From Burkholderiales bacterium (GTDB lineage Bacteria > Pseudomonadota > Gammaproteobacteria > Burkholderiales > Burkholderiaceae_A), in NCBI GenBank assembly GCA_027486725.1, contig JAIXOP010000013.1, positions 1 to 64,000 of the forward strand: a stretch of DNA of 64,000 bases, in the 5' to 3' direction. The notes below the pieces were generated by a model that was not told the DNA's origin, made no database searches, and was given only the letters and a program-made list of their open reading frames with translations. The position numbers were made by a program, and so were the translations under genes. The number at the start of each line of letters is the position of its first letter. The stretch's first letter is position 1. Shown here in pieces: positions 49,489 through 63,254 of the stretch.

Positions 49489-50531
49489 GCCTTGGCCTTG
49501 TCGGCGGCGGTGGTGAAGGCGTCGGCGAAGAACTCCCCCTCGGGCAGGCCCGCCACCGCGGTGAACTCCTGCAGGGCCGACTGCACCACGATGGGGGCAC
49601 CACAGGCATAGACCGAATGGTCGGCCAGGCTGGGGAAGTCCTCGAGCACGGCCTTGTGCACGAAGCCGGTGCGGCCGCCCCACTGGTCTTCGGGCAGGGC
49701 GTCGCTCACCACCGGCACAAACTTGAAGTGCGGCATCTCGCGGGCCCACTGCTCGGCCAGATCCATCATGTAGAGGTCGCGCGGACGACGTCCGCCCCAG
49801 TAGAGCGTCATGGGGCGAACGACGTGCTTGGTGCGGCAGTGCTCGATGACGGCCTTGATCGGGGCAAAGCCCGTGCCGCTGGCCAGAAACACGATGGGCC
49901 GAGCGGAATCTTCGCGCAGGAAGAAGGTGCCCTGAGGCCCCTCAAAGCGCAGGATGTCTTTCACCTTCACCGCATTGATCGAGGGTGTGCCGGTGCCAAA
50001 CAAGGCGTCGGTGAACGCGCCCCCGGGCGTGTGGCGGATGTGGAGTTCCACCTGCTGGTCATCGCGTGGGGCATTGGCCATGGAGTAGCTGCGCCGCTTG
50101 CCATCCTTCAGCAGGATGTCGATGTACTGGCCCGCAAGGAATTCGAAGCGGTCGGCCGACGGCAACTGAAGGCGCACCACAGCCACATCCGGCGCCGCGA
50201 TCTCAATGCTGGCAACGCGACAGGGCAGCTTGCGGATGGGCACCATGCCCTCGGCCGCGACAATGCGGGCCGAGACGGTGACATCGCCCAGGGGCTGGGC
50301 CTGGCAGATGAGGATCTGGCCGGCCGCGCGCTCCTCGTCGGAGAGGGCCTTTTTTTGGTAGGTGCCGTACTCGACCTCGCCCGCCTGCAGATGGGCCTTG
50401 CAAGAGCCGCAGGCCCCGTCTTTGCAGCCGTAGGGCAGAACGATGCCACCCCGCAGGGCAGCCTCCAGAATGGTTTCGCCGGGGTTGACGTCGAAGGTTT
50501 TTCCGGCGGGAACGAGGGTGACGGTGGACAT
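49485..50531 (-). CDS. 2Fe-2S ferredoxin-type NAD(P)H/flavin reductase (CDP-6-deoxy-delta-3,4-glucoseen reductase-like)
   Basis: ILEAALRGGIVLPYGCKDGACGSCKAHL, RSYSMANAP, IVFLASGTGFAPIKAVIEH, VYACGAPIVVQSA. Confidence 0.9.
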   Translation of the reverse strand: MSTVTLVPAGKTFDVNPGETILEAALRGGIVLPYGCKDGACGSCKAHLQAGEVEYGTYQKKALSDEERAAGQILICQAQPLGDVTVSARIVAAEGMVPIRKLPCRVASIEIAAPDVAVVRLQLPSADRFEFLAGQYIDILLKDGKRRSYSMANAPRDDQQVELHIRHTPGGAFTDALFGTGTPSINAVKVKDILRFEGPQGTFFLREDSARPIVFLASGTGFAPIKAVIEHCRTKHVVRPMTLYWGGRRPRDLYMMDLAEQWAREMPHFKFVPVVSDALPEDQWGGRTGFVHKAVLEDFPSLADHSVYACGAPIVVQSALQEFTAVAGLPEGEFFADAFTTAADKAKA

Positions 50532-50575
50532 GAAATACCTACAAAAAGAAACGGGACACGAAAAGGGTGGTGCGA

Positions 50576-51688
50576 CTAAAAGGGGCGACGCTGCGACATC
50601 CAAAACAGCCCAAGCCCCAGGGCCAGGGCCATCAGGCCTGGCATCGCCGCCAGGAGCGGCGCGGGCCAGGTGGTGAGGGCCCCCAGGTGGGAGAAAAAAC
50701 TGTTGAGCAGGGTAAAGCCAATTCCGAGAAGAATACCGACAAAGACCTTTGGCCCCACGGAGCCGGCCCGCGCCTGCAGATAGGCCGCCGGCAGTGCCAA
50801 GACCAGCATCACCCAGACCGACAGCGGGTAGGCCACCTTGCGCCAGAAGGCCTGCCAATAGACCTTGGACTTGAGCTTCCCATCGTCGAGGTAGCGGGCA
50901 TAGACCGCGAGCTTGTAGGCCGACATCTGCTCGGGCCGAACCAGCAGAGCCCCGAGGGTTCCAACGCCCAGCGCCGAGCTGAGCTCCAGACGCTCATGGC
51001 GGCTGCGCTGGGTCATGCCCTCGCCGTTCATCTGCACCGCCACCACCCCATCGAGGGTCCAGACCTGTTGGCCGTCGGCCTGCTCGGCACCGACCCGGGC
51101 ACCCTCGGCCCGCAGCACCCGTCGCAGTCGGCGGCTGTCGTCGAACTCGTAGACCGTGACCCCCATGAGCCGATCGCTGGGCTGACCGCCCTGCACATTG
51201 ACCATGCGCTCCACCCCGGCCTCGGCGGGCCGGTCGCGCAGCCAGAAGCCGGTCTGAAGGGCACTCACATTGCTGCGCCCCAGCGAGCTCAGGCGAATGT
51301 TGTTGGCCACCGCCTCGGTGACTGGCAGCACGACCTCCGAGAGGATGAGCACGAGCAGCACCAGGGGCAGGCCCGCACGGCCCACCATGCGCAGGCCCAT
51401 GGCCGGAGTGAAGCCCGAGGCCCGGGCCACCGTGAACTCCGAGGATGCCGCCACCTGCGACAGCGCCCAGAGCCCACCAATCAGGGCCGAGAGGGGAAAG
51501 ACCTCGTAGGCCATGCCCGGAAGCCGCAGACCAATGAAGGCCAGGGCCTGGGGAATGCCGTAGCTGCCCTTGCCAATTTCTTCCAGCTCGTTGATGAGGT
51601 CAAAGAGGGCGAAGAGCCCGACAAAGCCCGCCAGGATGATGACGACGTATTGCCAGACCAGGCGGCAGACGTAGCGGTCGAAGATCAT
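50576..51688 (-). CDS. lptG: LPS export system permease LptG
   Basis: MIFDRYVCRLVWQYVVIILAGFVGLFALFDLINEL; YjgP/YjgQ topology, adjacent to lptF. Confidence 0.93.
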   Translation of the reverse strand: MIFDRYVCRLVWQYVVIILAGFVGLFALFDLINELEEIGKGSYGIPQALAFIGLRLPGMAYEVFPLSALIGGLWALSQVAASSEFTVARASGFTPAMGLRMVGRAGLPLVLLVLILSEVVLPVTEAVANNIRLSSLGRSNVSALQTGFWLRDRPAEAGVERMVNVQGGQPSDRLMGVTVYEFDDSRRLRRVLRAEGARVGAEQADGQQVWTLDGVVAVQMNGEGMTQRSRHERLELSSALGVGTLGALLVRPEQMSAYKLAVYARYLDDGKLKSKVYWQAFWRKVAYPLSVWVMLVLALPAAYLQARAGSVGPKVFVGILLGIGFTLLNSFFSHLGALTTWPAPLLAAMPGLMALALGLGLFWMSQRRPF

Positions 51689-52860
51689 GCTGCTCCCCGA
51701 TCGCCCAACAGGCCACCAGCCACCCAGCCGCGCAGACGCTGCACCTGTCGGTCAAGCCCCATCTGCCAGGCGAGCATGGCCGCCAGCACCAGGGCCATCA
51801 GGGCGGGCAGTGCCGCCATGCCCAGCCAGAGGGTCATCTTCCCCTGGGCCACCCAGCTCTGGCTGACCGAGAGCAGGTTGTTGGCCAGCACCGTCACGAG
51901 CAGCGCGGTGATGAACTGAAATGTGCGGCCCACCCGGGGGTTGGTGACTGCCAGCGGGACAGCCAGCAGGCCGAGCATGAGTGCCAGCAGAGGGAATCCA
52001 AAGCGCGAGACGAGCTCGCCCTTCTGGGCAGGGCTGTTCTCAATGAGCAGTTGGGGCGTGCTCTGCGCTCGGATGGTGGCGGTGATGCCGTCGGTGATGG
52101 GGATGCTCTCCAGGGCGAGCCGGTACTCGCGAAAGCTGAGGGTCTTGGCGTCGAGGCCCGAGGTCTCGGACGAAAGCAGACCCGCGGGCAATTCGCTGCG
52201 GGTGCCATCGCGGATCTCGACCATGGGGGCCGCGGGCGACAGGGCGTTGTTGGGATCGATGGCCTCGTTTTTCAGCTCGCCCGAGCGCGCCATGATCACC
52301 CGCTCGCTGCCCAGGGTCCGGTCGCGCTCCACCACAAAGACCTTGCCCAACTGGGCGGAATTGTCGGTGGGGTTTTCAACAAACAGCACCCGGCTGCCCC
52401 CCGAGGACTCCCGGAACTGGCCCGGCGCAAGCTGTCGGGACTCCTGGCGGGCCTCGGCCTTTTTCTGGATGACCTCCGACTGATAGCGCGCCCAGGGCAC
52501 CACGGCCGTGGCGGCAACCAGAATGAGCGCCAGCACGGGCCAAAGAAACTGCAGGGTGGGCCGATAGAGAGACAGCAGGCTCTGGCCCGAGGCCATCCAC
52601 ACAACCATCTCGGAGTCGCGCCACATCCGGCCAAAGACCAGCATCAGGGCGATGAAGGCCGACAGGGCCAGGACCAGGGGCAGGCTGGTGATGGTGGACA
52701 AGGCCAGCAGCGGCACCACCAGGTCGGGGTCAACCCGGCCGGCCGCCGTCCTGCCGAGGGTGCGCACCAGGGTGGTGGTGACCACCACGGTGAGCAGGCT
52801 GGCAAACAATAGCCCTGCGACATTGCGCAGCTCTCGCACCACGGATTTATGAAATATCAC
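51685..52860 (-). CDS. lptF: LPS export system permease LptF
   Basis: MIFHKSVVRELRNVAGLLFASLLTVVVTTTLVRTLG; GTG start; divergent from pepA. Confidence 0.93.
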   Translation of the reverse strand: MIFHKSVVRELRNVAGLLFASLLTVVVTTTLVRTLGRTAAGRVDPDLVVPLLALSTITSLPLVLALSAFIALMLVFGRMWRDSEMVVWMASGQSLLSLYRPTLQFLWPVLALILVAATAVVPWARYQSEVIQKKAEARQESRQLAPGQFRESSGGSRVLFVENPTDNSAQLGKVFVVERDRTLGSERVIMARSGELKNEAIDPNNALSPAAPMVEIRDGTRSELPAGLLSSETSGLDAKTLSFREYRLALESIPITDGITATIRAQSTPQLLIENSPAQKGELVSRFGFPLLALMLGLLAVPLAVTNPRVGRTFQFITALLVTVLANNLLSVSQSWVAQGKMTLWLGMAALPALMALVLAAMLAWQMGLDRQVQRLRGWVAGGLLGDRGAA

Positions 52861-52867
52861 GACCTTT

Positions 52868-52897
52868 TATAATGCAGTTCCCGCCAATCACTGCATT
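52868..52897 (+). promoter_or_regulatory. pepA promoter -10 (TATAAT) and overlapping 8-bp inverted repeat
   Basis: TATAAT 52868-52873; AATGCAGT (52871-52878) N11 ACTGCATT (52890-52897). Confidence 0.55.
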
Positions 52898-52902
52898 GTG
52901 TC

Positions 52903-54528
52903 ATGAGCCCCAAAGACGCCAAGGACAAATCCCCCGCCAAAGGGCGCGACGCGAGCAGCCGCGAGCCCCTCATGTTCACCGCCAGCAACAAACCCGCAGA
53001 CCGCGTCACCGCGGACTGCGCGGCCGTGGGCCTGTTTTCCACCGAAGCCGGCGTTGAGCTCAGCAGTGCTGCCCGGCAGGCCGACAAGGCCACCGGCGGC
53101 GCCATCAGCCGCGCCGTCAAGGCCGGAGACTTCGACGGCAAGGCCGGTGCCACCCTGCTGCTGCGCGATGTGAGCGGCCTTCAGGCGCCCCGGATTCTGC
53201 TGGTGGGCCTGGGCCCCAAAGATGCGTTCCGCGAGAAGCAATACGCCGACGCCGTGCGTGCGGCCGTGCGCGCTGTCACGCCGCTGCGCGGTGTCAAGCG
53301 TCTGGCCTCCTTCCTCACCGACCTGCCCGTCGAGGGCGAGGGCCGGGATGGGCGCTGGCGCATGGCCACCCACATCACCGCAGCCCGCGAGGCGAGCTAC
53401 GTCTTCGACCGCTACAAGTCCTCGGGCGAGGCCAAGGGCGCCAAAGACACCAAGGCCAAGGCGGCATCGGCCGCCACGCCCCCGGCCGCCCTGCGCGAGA
53501 TCGAGATGCTCCTGCCGGGCGACCTGCGGCCCACCGAGGCCCCAGCACTGATCGCCGAGGCCCAGGCGCTGGCCAATGGCATCGAGCTCACCAAAGACCT
53601 GGGCAACACACCGCCCAATGTCTGCACCCCCACCCACCTGGCCCAGACGGCCAAGGCCATGGCGCGCCAGTTTGGTCTGAAGTGCACCGTGCTCGACCGC
53701 GCCGCCATGGAAAAGCTCGGCATGCACTCGCTTCTGGCCGTGGCCCAGGGTTCGGCCCAGCCGCCGCAGTTCATCGTGCTCGAGCACGGCAGTTCGGCCA
53801 AGAGTCAGCCCATCGTGCTGGTGGGCAAGGGCATCACCTTCGACACTGGCGGCATCTCGCTCAAGCCGGCCCCCGAGATGGACGAGATGAAGTACGACAT
53901 GTCGGGCGCTGGAACCGTGCTTGGCGTGATGCGCGCCATCGCGGAGATGGGCCTCAAGCGCCATGTGGTGGGCGTCATCCCCACCTGCGAAAACATGCCC
54001 AGTGGCACGGCGACCCGCCCCGGCGACATCGTGACCACCATGTCGGGCCAGACGGTGGAGATCCTCAACACCGACGCCGAGGGCCGCCTCATCCTCTGCG
54101 ACGCCCTCACCTACGTGGAGCGTCACCTGAAGCCCGCCGCGGTGGTGGACATCGCCACCCTGACGGGTGCCTGCGTGGTGGCCCTGGGCGGTGTGAACAC
54201 AGGCCTATTCAGCGCCGACGACGAACTCGCCGAAACCCTGCTGGCCTGTGGCCGCAGCCAGCTCGACCCGGCCTGGCGCATGCCCCTGCAAGACGATTAT
54301 CAAGAGCAGCTCAAGTCGCCCTTTGCCGACATGGCCAACATCGGCGGCCGCATGGCCGGCGCGGTCACGGCGGCCTGCTTCCTGTGGCGCTTTGCCAAAA
54401 CCATGCGCTGGGCACACCTCGACATCGCCGGCACCGCCTGGAAGTCGGGCGCTCAGAAGGGCGCCACAGGGCGGCCGGTGGGCCTGCTCGTGGAGTTCCT
54501 GCGCCGTGGCCTTGGCGCCGCCCAGTGA
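52903..54528 (+). CDS. pepA: Leucyl aminopeptidase
   Basis: [43 protein letters not shown]. Confidence 0.96.
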   Translation: MSPKDAKDKSPAKGRDASSREPLMFTASNKPADRVTADCAAVGLFSTEAGVELSSAARQADKATGGAISRAVKAGDFDGKAGATLLLRDVSGLQAPRILLVGLGPKDAFREKQYADAVRAAVRAVTPLRGVKRLASFLTDLPVEGEGRDGRWRMATHITAAREASYVFDRYKSSGEAKGAKDTKAKAASAATPPAALREIEMLLPGDLRPTEAPALIAEAQALANGIELTKDLGNTPPNVCTPTHLAQTAKAMARQFGLKCTVLDRAAMEKLGMHSLLAVAQGSAQPPQFIVLEHGSSAKSQPIVLVGKGITFDTGGISLKPAPEMDEMKYDMSGAGTVLGVMRAIAEMGLKRHVVGVIPTCENMPSGTATRPGDIVTTMSGQTVEILNTDAEGRLILCDALTYVERHLKPAAVVDIATLTGACVVALGGVNTGLFSADDELAETLLACGRSQLDPAWRMPLQDDYQEQLKSPFADMANIGGRMAGAVTAACFLWRFAKTMRWAHLDIAGTAWKSGAQKGATGRPVGLLVEFLRRGLGAAQ

Positions 54529-54983
54529 CCTCGGTCGAGTTCTACTTCAACACCCCCAGCCGGCTGGAGACGGCCTGTCGGCTGGTGAGGAAGGCCCTGC
54601 GGGCCGGTGCGGCGACCGAGGAAAAGCCACTGGTGGTGTATTGCAGCAACGCCGCCCGCCTGGCGGAGTTCGACGACCTGCTCTACACCTTTGCCGACGA
54701 CGACTTCCTGCCCCATGTGGCCCAGGACCATCCGATGGCCGAGGAGGCGCCGGTCATTTTGAGCAGCCAGCCCTACACCCCCGAGCATCCACGCACCCCG
54801 CACCTGCTCATCAATCTCGATGACGCGGTGCCCGAGATGTTCTCGCGCTACACCCGGCTCCTCGAGGTGGTGGGCCCCGAAGAGGCCGACCGCACTGAGG
54901 CCCGCAAGCGCTTCTCGTTCTACCGCGACCGCGGCTACCCCATGACCCGCCACGACCTAGGCCATGCCCCAGAAACTCGATAG
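54525..54983 (+). CDS. holC: DNA polymerase III chi subunit
   Basis: [24 protein letters not shown]...[14 protein letters not shown] start overlapping pepA stop, upstream of valS. Confidence 0.9.
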   Translation: MTSVEFYFNTPSRLETACRLVRKALRAGAATEEKPLVVYCSNAARLAEFDDLLYTFADDDFLPHVAQDHPMAEEAPVILSSQPYTPEHPRTPHLLINLDDAVPEMFSRYTRLLEVVGPEEADRTEARKRFSFYRDRGYPMTRHDLGHAPETR

Positions 54984-57981
54984 CCTCTCGAAGTCCTTCG
55001 ACCCCGCCCCCCTGGAATCCCACTGGGGCCCCGGCTGGGAGGCCCGGGCGCTCTATGCGGCAGGGGTCCGGCCCAGTGCCGCCCCGTTTTGCATCCAGCT
55101 GCCCCCGCCCAATGTCACGGGCACGCTGCACATGGGGCATGCCTTCAACCAGACCCTCATGGACACCCTGGTCCGTTGGCACCGCATGAAGGGCGACAAC
55201 ACCCTGTGGCTGCCCGGCACAGACCACGCCGGCATTGCCACCCAGATGGTGGTGGAGCGCCAGCTCGATGCCGTGGGTCAGTCGCGCCACGACCTTGGCA
55301 GAGAGAAATTTCTAGAGAAGGTCTGGGCCTGGAAGGCCGAGAGTGGCTCCACCATCACCGGGCAGATGCGCCGCCTGGGATCCTCCTGCGACTGGTCCCT
55401 CGAATACTTCACCATGGACCCGCACTGCTCCGAGGTGGTGCGCGAGGTCTTCGTCTCGCTCTACGAACAGGGACTGCTCTACCGCGGCAAACGGCTGGTC
55501 AATTGGGACCCGGCCCTTGGCACGGCCGTATCCGACCTGGAGGTGGTGAGCGAGGAGACCGAGGGCAGCCTCTGGTCGATTGCCTATCCCTTGGCCCAGG
55601 GCCAGGGCCAGCTCGTGGTGGCGACCACCCGGCCCGAGACCCTCCTGGGCGATGTGGCGGTGGCGGTGCACCCGGACGATGACCGATATCGCCACCTCAT
55701 TGGCCAGCAGCTTCGGCTGCCCCTGACCCACCGCACCATTCCCATCATTGGCGACACCTACGTCGATCCTGCCTTTGGCTCGGGCTGCGTCAAGATCACA
55801 CCGGCCCACGACTTCAACGACCACCAGGTGGGCCAGCGCCACGGCCTTGCACCCATCAACATCTTCACCCTCGACGCCCACCTCAACGACGCGGTGCCCG
55901 AGGCATATCGTGGCCTGGAGCGTTTTGCTGCGCGCAAGCAGATTCTGGCCGACCTCGAGGCCCGGGGCCTGCTCATCGAGACCAAGAAGCACACCCTGAT
56001 GGTGCCCAAGGGCGACCGCAGTGGCGCCGTCATCGAGCCGATGCTCACCGACCAGTGGTTCATTGCCATGTCGGCACCGGCCCCCGAGGGAACATTCACC
56101 CCCGGCAAGTCCATCGTGCAGCGGGCCCTGGAGGTCCTCGACTCGGGAGAGCTTCGGCTCGTGCCCGAGAACTGGGGCTCCACCTACCGCCAGTGGCTCG
56201 AGAACATCCAAGACTGGTGCGTGTCGCGCCAGCTCTGGTGGGGCCACCAGATCCCCGCCTGGTACAAGGCCGATGGCCAGGGCGCGCCGATCCACGACGG
56301 CACTGTGTTTGTGGCGCGCTCGGCCGAGGCCGCCCAGGCCCAGGCCCGGGCCGCCGGATGGCAGGGCGCCATCGTGCAAGACCCCGATGTGCTCGACACC
56401 TGGTTCTCCTCGGCCCTAGTTCCCTTCTCCACCCTCGTGGACCATGGCGCGGTCTGGGACCGCGGTGCCGATGGGCAGGGCGTGGTCTCGGCCAATGGTC
56501 GGCAAAACCTGTGGGGCCAGCCGATGCTGCGCCCGGAGCTCGATCAATACCTCCCCTCGTCGGTCCTCGTCACAGGCTTTGACATCCTCTTCTTCTGGGT
56601 CGCCCGCATGGTGATGATGACCCTGCATTTCACCGACCGCGTGCCCTTCCGCGATGTCTATGTCCATGCCCTGGTGCGCGACAGCGAGGGCCAGAAGATG
56701 AGCAAGAGCAAGGGCAACACGCTCGATCCTCTGGACCTGATCGACGGCATCGACCTCGAGTCGCTGGTGGGCAAGCGGACTCGGGGCCTGATGAATCCCA
56801 AGCAGGCAGCCTCCATCGAGAAGAAGACCCGCAAGGAGTATCCCGAGGGGATCCCGGCCTTTGGCACCGATGCCCTGCGCTTCACCTTTGCGAGCCTGGC
56901 CACCCCGGGTCGCAACATCAACTTCGACATGGCGCGCTGCGAGGGCTATCGCAACTTCTGCAACAAGCTCTGGAATGCAACCCGCTTCGTGCTCATGAAC
57001 ACCGAGGGCCAGGACAACGGCCTGGGGGTCTGCGGCGGAGACTGCGGCCCCGATGGCCCCCTGCATTTTCAGTTCACCGACCAATGGATGGTCTCGGAGC
57101 TGCAGCGCGCCGAGGCAGCGATGGATCAGCATCTGCGCGACTACCGCTTCGATCTGGCCGCCCGAACACTCTACGAGCTGGTCTGGAATCAATACTGCGA
57201 CTGGTATCTCGAGGTCGCCAAATGCAGCCTGGCCGATCCCCGTCCCAATGTGCAGCGCGCAACCCGCCGGACCCTGCTGCGCGTGCTCGAGGCCATCCTG
57301 CGGCTGGCCCACCCAATCCTGCCCTTCATCACCGAGTCGCTCTGGCAGGTGGTGGCCGACGAGGCCGGCAGGCTGCCCGCCCCAGGGCCCGACGGCCGTC
57401 CAGCCAGCATCGTTCAGGCCCCCTACCCTGTGGCCGAGCCCAAGAAAATCGACCCCGCCGCCGATGCCCTCATGGAGACCCTCAAGCAGGCGGTCGGTGC
57501 GGTGCGTGCCCTGCGCTCTGAAATGGGCCTGGGTCCGCAGGAGCGCGTCCCCCTGCAGGTCAGCGTGGAGCTGGTGCGCGGTCCTCTGGCCGCGACGGCC
57601 GTGGACCTGCGCGAGGATTCCGATGCCCGGCGCCTGATGGCCGAGGCCCTGCGGGGCCTGGGCCGTCTCTCGAGCGTGGCCTTCGTGGATGGTCTGCAGA
57701 AACGCCCCGAGCTCGGTGCGGCCCCAGTTCAAATCGTGGGCGATCTCAAGCTGATGCTGGAGGTGGAAATCGATCCGGAGGCAGAGCGCCAGCGCCTTGC
57801 CAAGGAGCGTCAGCGACTGGAGGCCGAGATTGCCAAGGCCGAGGCCAAGCTCGGCAACGCATCTTTTGTGGAGCGTGCCCCCGAGGCGGTCGTGGCCCAG
57901 GAGAAGGCCCGTCTGGCGGAGTTCCGCCAGGCCCTGGAGCGAGTGAACGCTCAGGCGGCGGAGCTCGCCGCCCAGGCCTAA
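54964..57981 (+). CDS. valS: Valyl-tRNA synthetase
   Basis: [54 protein letters not shown]. Confidence 0.97.
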   Translation: MPQKLDSLSKSFDPAPLESHWGPGWEARALYAAGVRPSAAPFCIQLPPPNVTGTLHMGHAFNQTLMDTLVRWHRMKGDNTLWLPGTDHAGIATQMVVERQLDAVGQSRHDLGREKFLEKVWAWKAESGSTITGQMRRLGSSCDWSLEYFTMDPHCSEVVREVFVSLYEQGLLYRGKRLVNWDPALGTAVSDLEVVSEETEGSLWSIAYPLAQGQGQLVVATTRPETLLGDVAVAVHPDDDRYRHLIGQQLRLPLTHRTIPIIGDTYVDPAFGSGCVKITPAHDFNDHQVGQRHGLAPINIFTLDAHLNDAVPEAYRGLERFAARKQILADLEARGLLIETKKHTLMVPKGDRSGAVIEPMLTDQWFIAMSAPAPEGTFTPGKSIVQRALEVLDSGELRLVPENWGSTYRQWLENIQDWCVSRQLWWGHQIPAWYKADGQGAPIHDGTVFVARSAEAAQAQARAAGWQGAIVQDPDVLDTWFSSALVPFSTLVDHGAVWDRGADGQGVVSANGRQNLWGQPMLRPELDQYLPSSVLVTGFDILFFWVARMVMMTLHFTDRVPFRDVYVHALVRDSEGQKMSKSKGNTLDPLDLIDGIDLESLVGKRTRGLMNPKQAASIEKKTRKEYPEGIPAFGTDALRFTFASLATPGRNINFDMARCEGYRNFCNKLWNATRFVLMNTEGQDNGLGVCGGDCGPDGPLHFQFTDQWMVSELQRAEAAMDQHLRDYRFDLAARTLYELVWNQYCDWYLEVAKCSLADPRPNVQRATRRTLLRVLEAILRLAHPILPFITESLWQVVADEAGRLPAPGPDGRPASIVQAPYPVAEPKKIDPAADALMETLKQAVGAVRALRSEMGLGPQERVPLQVSVELVRGPLAATAVDLREDSDARRLMAEALRGLGRLSSVAFVDGLQKRPELGAAPVQIVGDLKLMLEVEIDPEAERQRLAKERQRLEAEIAKAEAKLGNASFVERAPEAVVAQEKARLAEFRQALERVNAQAAELAAQA

Positions 57982-58012
57982 GCGCCCACCTAAGCGCCCA
58001 CCTAAGCGCCCA
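57977..58012 (+). repeat. Three perfect 12-bp tandem repeats (CCTAAGCGCCCA) over the valS stop
   Basis: Direct reading; each unit carries an in-frame TAA. Confidence 0.95.
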
Positions 58013-58037
58013 GGCCTGCGAGGGCTTTCTTAGCCGG

Positions 58038-58265
58038 CTAGGCCTGGATCAGAAAGCGCAGCACTGGTCCCTGGTCGCTGCGCTCCAAGAGGGTGTGGCC
58101 GGTGTTCTTGCAGTAGTAGGCCATGTCCTCCCAGGAGCCGGGGTCGGTGGCCAAGACCTCGAGCACCTGGCCCTGCGCCATGCCCGCGAGGGCCTTTTTG
58201 GTGCGAAGGATCGGCAGAGGGCAGCTGAGTCCCTGCACATCGAGCGTCTGGTGAATGTCGGCCAT
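58038..58265 (-). CDS. TusA-family sulfurtransferase
   Basis: LDVQGLSCPLPILRTKKALAGMAQGQVLEVLATDPGS. Confidence 0.93.
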   Translation of the reverse strand: MADIHQTLDVQGLSCPLPILRTKKALAGMAQGQVLEVLATDPGSWEDMAYYCKNTGHTLLERSDQGPVLRFLIQA

Positions 58266-58318
58266 CGTCTGCGATCTTGTTGGGCTGGGGTTGGTCTGAG
58301 ATTGGTCTGGGGTTGGGC

Positions 58319-60997
<2,679 letters not shown>

Positions 60998-61173
60998 GGC
61001 TGTGTGAAGTGAGGAGTTGGGTCCCGGCTGGGCAAGACCGTGGTGGGTCAGCCCCCGATTTTAGTGGATCGGGCTTCGGGCCGTCGGATCTTGGTCCTGG
61101 GGCGGGGAATTCCCGATATGCCTGGGTGCGTGCGAGGGCAACGCCACTGCAATGTGTGGGGGATAATCCCGCG

Positions 61174-61641
61174 ATGAAAAACCTCCGCCTCCAAAGCCGC
61201 GACGATCTCTGTGCGGCCATCATGTTCATCGTTGTGGCCGGCCTCTTTCTGTTTGGCGCCACCGACTACGACCTGGGAACCTCGCGCAAGATGGGCCCGG
61301 GCTACTTCCCAAGCCTTCTTAGCCTGCTGCTGCTGGTGCTGGGATTGCTCACTCTGCTGCGCGCATTCCAAGACGCCGACCACGCCCCCGACAGCGGACC
61401 CAGCGACTGGCGCGGCCTCACCATCATCTGCGGCAGTGTTCTGGTCTTTGCCCAGCTGCTGCCCGTGGCGGGCTTTCTGATCTCCGCGCCCATCCTGATT
61501 CTGCTGGGCAGCCTTGCCAACAGCGAGAGCAGCTGGAAAGAGCGACTCGCCCTGGCCGCCGTACTCACCACCTTCTGCGTGCTGGTCTTCAAGGTCGGGC
61601 TCGAAATGAGCATCCCCCTGCTTCCTCCCGCACTCACCTGA
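61174..61641 (+). CDS. tctB: Tripartite tricarboxylate transporter small membrane subunit TctB
   Basis: Small 4-TM protein with GPGYFPSLLSLLLLVLGLLTLLRA; followed by tctA. Confidence 0.88.
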   Translation: MKNLRLQSRDDLCAAIMFIVVAGLFLFGATDYDLGTSRKMGPGYFPSLLSLLLLVLGLLTLLRAFQDADHAPDSGPSDWRGLTIICGSVLVFAQLLPVAGFLISAPILILLGSLANSESSWKERLALAAVLTTFCVLVFKVGLEMSIPLLPPALT

Positions 61642-61687
61642 AGCGCCCATCCGGCCTTCCCCAGCCCTCTTTCCGCAAGGCGTCCCC

Positions 61688-63199
61688 ATGGAACTGCTCA
61701 ACAACCTAATGATTGGCGTTGAAACCGCCTTCACCCTTCAAAACCTGTTTTGGTGCCTGGTCGGCGTGCTGCTTGGCACCCTGATCGGTGTGCTTCCCGG
61801 CATCGGCCCCTTGGCCACCATCGCCATTTTGCTGCCCGTCACCTACAAGCTGGGCGACTCCTCCTCAGCCCTGATCATGCTGGCGGGCATCTACTACGGC
61901 TCCCAATACGGCGGCTCCACCACGGCGATCCTGGTGAACCTCCCGGGAGAGTCCGCCTCGGTGGTCACCGCCCTCGATGGCTATCAGATGGCACGCAAGG
62001 GCAAGGCAGGTCTGGCTCTGGCGGTGGCCGCCCTGGGCTCGTTCTTTGCGGGCACCGTGGCCACCTTCCTCATCGCTGGCTTTGCCCCGCCCCTGGCCGA
62101 ACTCGCCTTCCAGTTTGGCGCCGCCGAGTATTTCTCGCTCATGGTTCTGGGCCTCATTGCCGCGGTCGTGCTGGCCTCAGGATCCTTCATCAAGGCGCTG
62201 GCCATGGTGGTGCTGGGCCTGCTCGTTGGCCTCGTGGGCACCGATGTGAACTCGGGCCAGGCGCGATTCACCATGGGGGTTCCGGAGCTGCTCGATGGCC
62301 TGCCTTTCGCGGTGGTGGCCATGGGCCTCTTTGGTTTCTCTGAAATCATCCACAACCTCAAGGCCACCGAAACCCGCGACCTCTTGAAAGAGAAGGTCAC
62401 TGGCTTTATGCCCAACAAGAAGGAGTTCCGGCTGGCTGCCCCCGCGGTCCTGCGAGGCACAGCCCTAGGCAGCGTGCTGGGCGTGCTGCCCGGCGGCGGC
62501 GGCATTCTCTCCTCGTTTGTGAGCTACGCCATCGAGAAGAAAATCTCGCGCAATCCCAAGGAGTTTGGGCATGGCGCGATTCAGGGGGTGGCCGGACCCG
62601 AGGCCGCCAACAATGCGGGCGCGCAGACGAGCTTCATTCCCATGCTGACCCTCGGCATTCCCACCACGCCCGTCATGGCACTCATGGTGGCCGCCATGCT
62701 GATCCACGACGTGACCCCAGGCCCCCAGGTGATGACCTCCAACCCGGCGCTCTTCTGGGGACTCATCGTCTCGATGTGGGTGGGCAACTTCTTCCTGGTC
62801 ATCTTGAACCTGCCGCTCATCGGCTTGTGGATCCGGCTGCTGCGGGTGCCCTACCGCCTGCTCTACCCGGCCATCTTGGTCTTTTGCTGTCTGGGCGCCT
62901 ACAGCCTCAACAACAATGTCTGGGATGTTCTGCTGATCGTGCCCTTTGCCATCCTGGGCTACTACTTCAAGAAGTGGAAGTGCGAGCCCGCGCCGCTGCT
63001 GATGGGCTTCATCCTGGGCTCGCTCATGGAGGAGTACCTGCGCCGCGCCCTGGTGCTCTCGCGCGGCGACTGGATGACCTTCGTCGAGCGCCCCCTGTCC
63101 GGAACCCTGATCGGCATTGCCGCCGTGCTGGTGCTGCTCATGCTGATGCCCGCCATCCGCAAGCGTCGGGAGGAAGCCTTCCAGGGCGATGGCGATTAA
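61688..63199 (+). CDS. tctA: Tripartite tricarboxylate transporter permease TctA
   Basis: GVLPGIGPLATIAILLPVTYKL, YYGSQYGGSTTAILVNLPGESASVVTALDGY. Confidence 0.96.
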   Translation: MELLNNLMIGVETAFTLQNLFWCLVGVLLGTLIGVLPGIGPLATIAILLPVTYKLGDSSSALIMLAGIYYGSQYGGSTTAILVNLPGESASVVTALDGYQMARKGKAGLALAVAALGSFFAGTVATFLIAGFAPPLAELAFQFGAAEYFSLMVLGLIAAVVLASGSFIKALAMVVLGLLVGLVGTDVNSGQARFTMGVPELLDGLPFAVVAMGLFGFSEIIHNLKATETRDLLKEKVTGFMPNKKEFRLAAPAVLRGTALGSVLGVLPGGGGILSSFVSYAIEKKISRNPKEFGHGAIQGVAGPEAANNAGAQTSFIPMLTLGIPTTPVMALMVAAMLIHDVTPGPQVMTSNPALFWGLIVSMWVGNFFLVILNLPLIGLWIRLLRVPYRLLYPAILVFCCLGAYSLNNNVWDVLLIVPFAILGYYFKKWKCEPAPLLMGFILGSLMEEYLRRALVLSRGDWMTFVERPLSGTLIGIAAVLVLLMLMPAIRKRREEAFQGDGD

Positions 63200-63254
63200 A
63201 CTCTCGGCTCCGGCGGCGGGCGTCCTGCCCGCCGCCTTTGCCCGAGGGATCTCC

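Noticed and set aside
53682-54524. Upstream 281 codons of the 433-aa ORF containing holC
   Set aside because: Out-of-frame reading of pepA; only the part from the GTG at 54525 matches HolC.
56416-57732. 438-aa minus-strand ORF inside valS
   Set aside because: Antisense shadow ORF of valS.
57977-58012. Possible CRISPR array
   Set aside because: Three contiguous 12-bp units without spacers; a simple tandem repeat.
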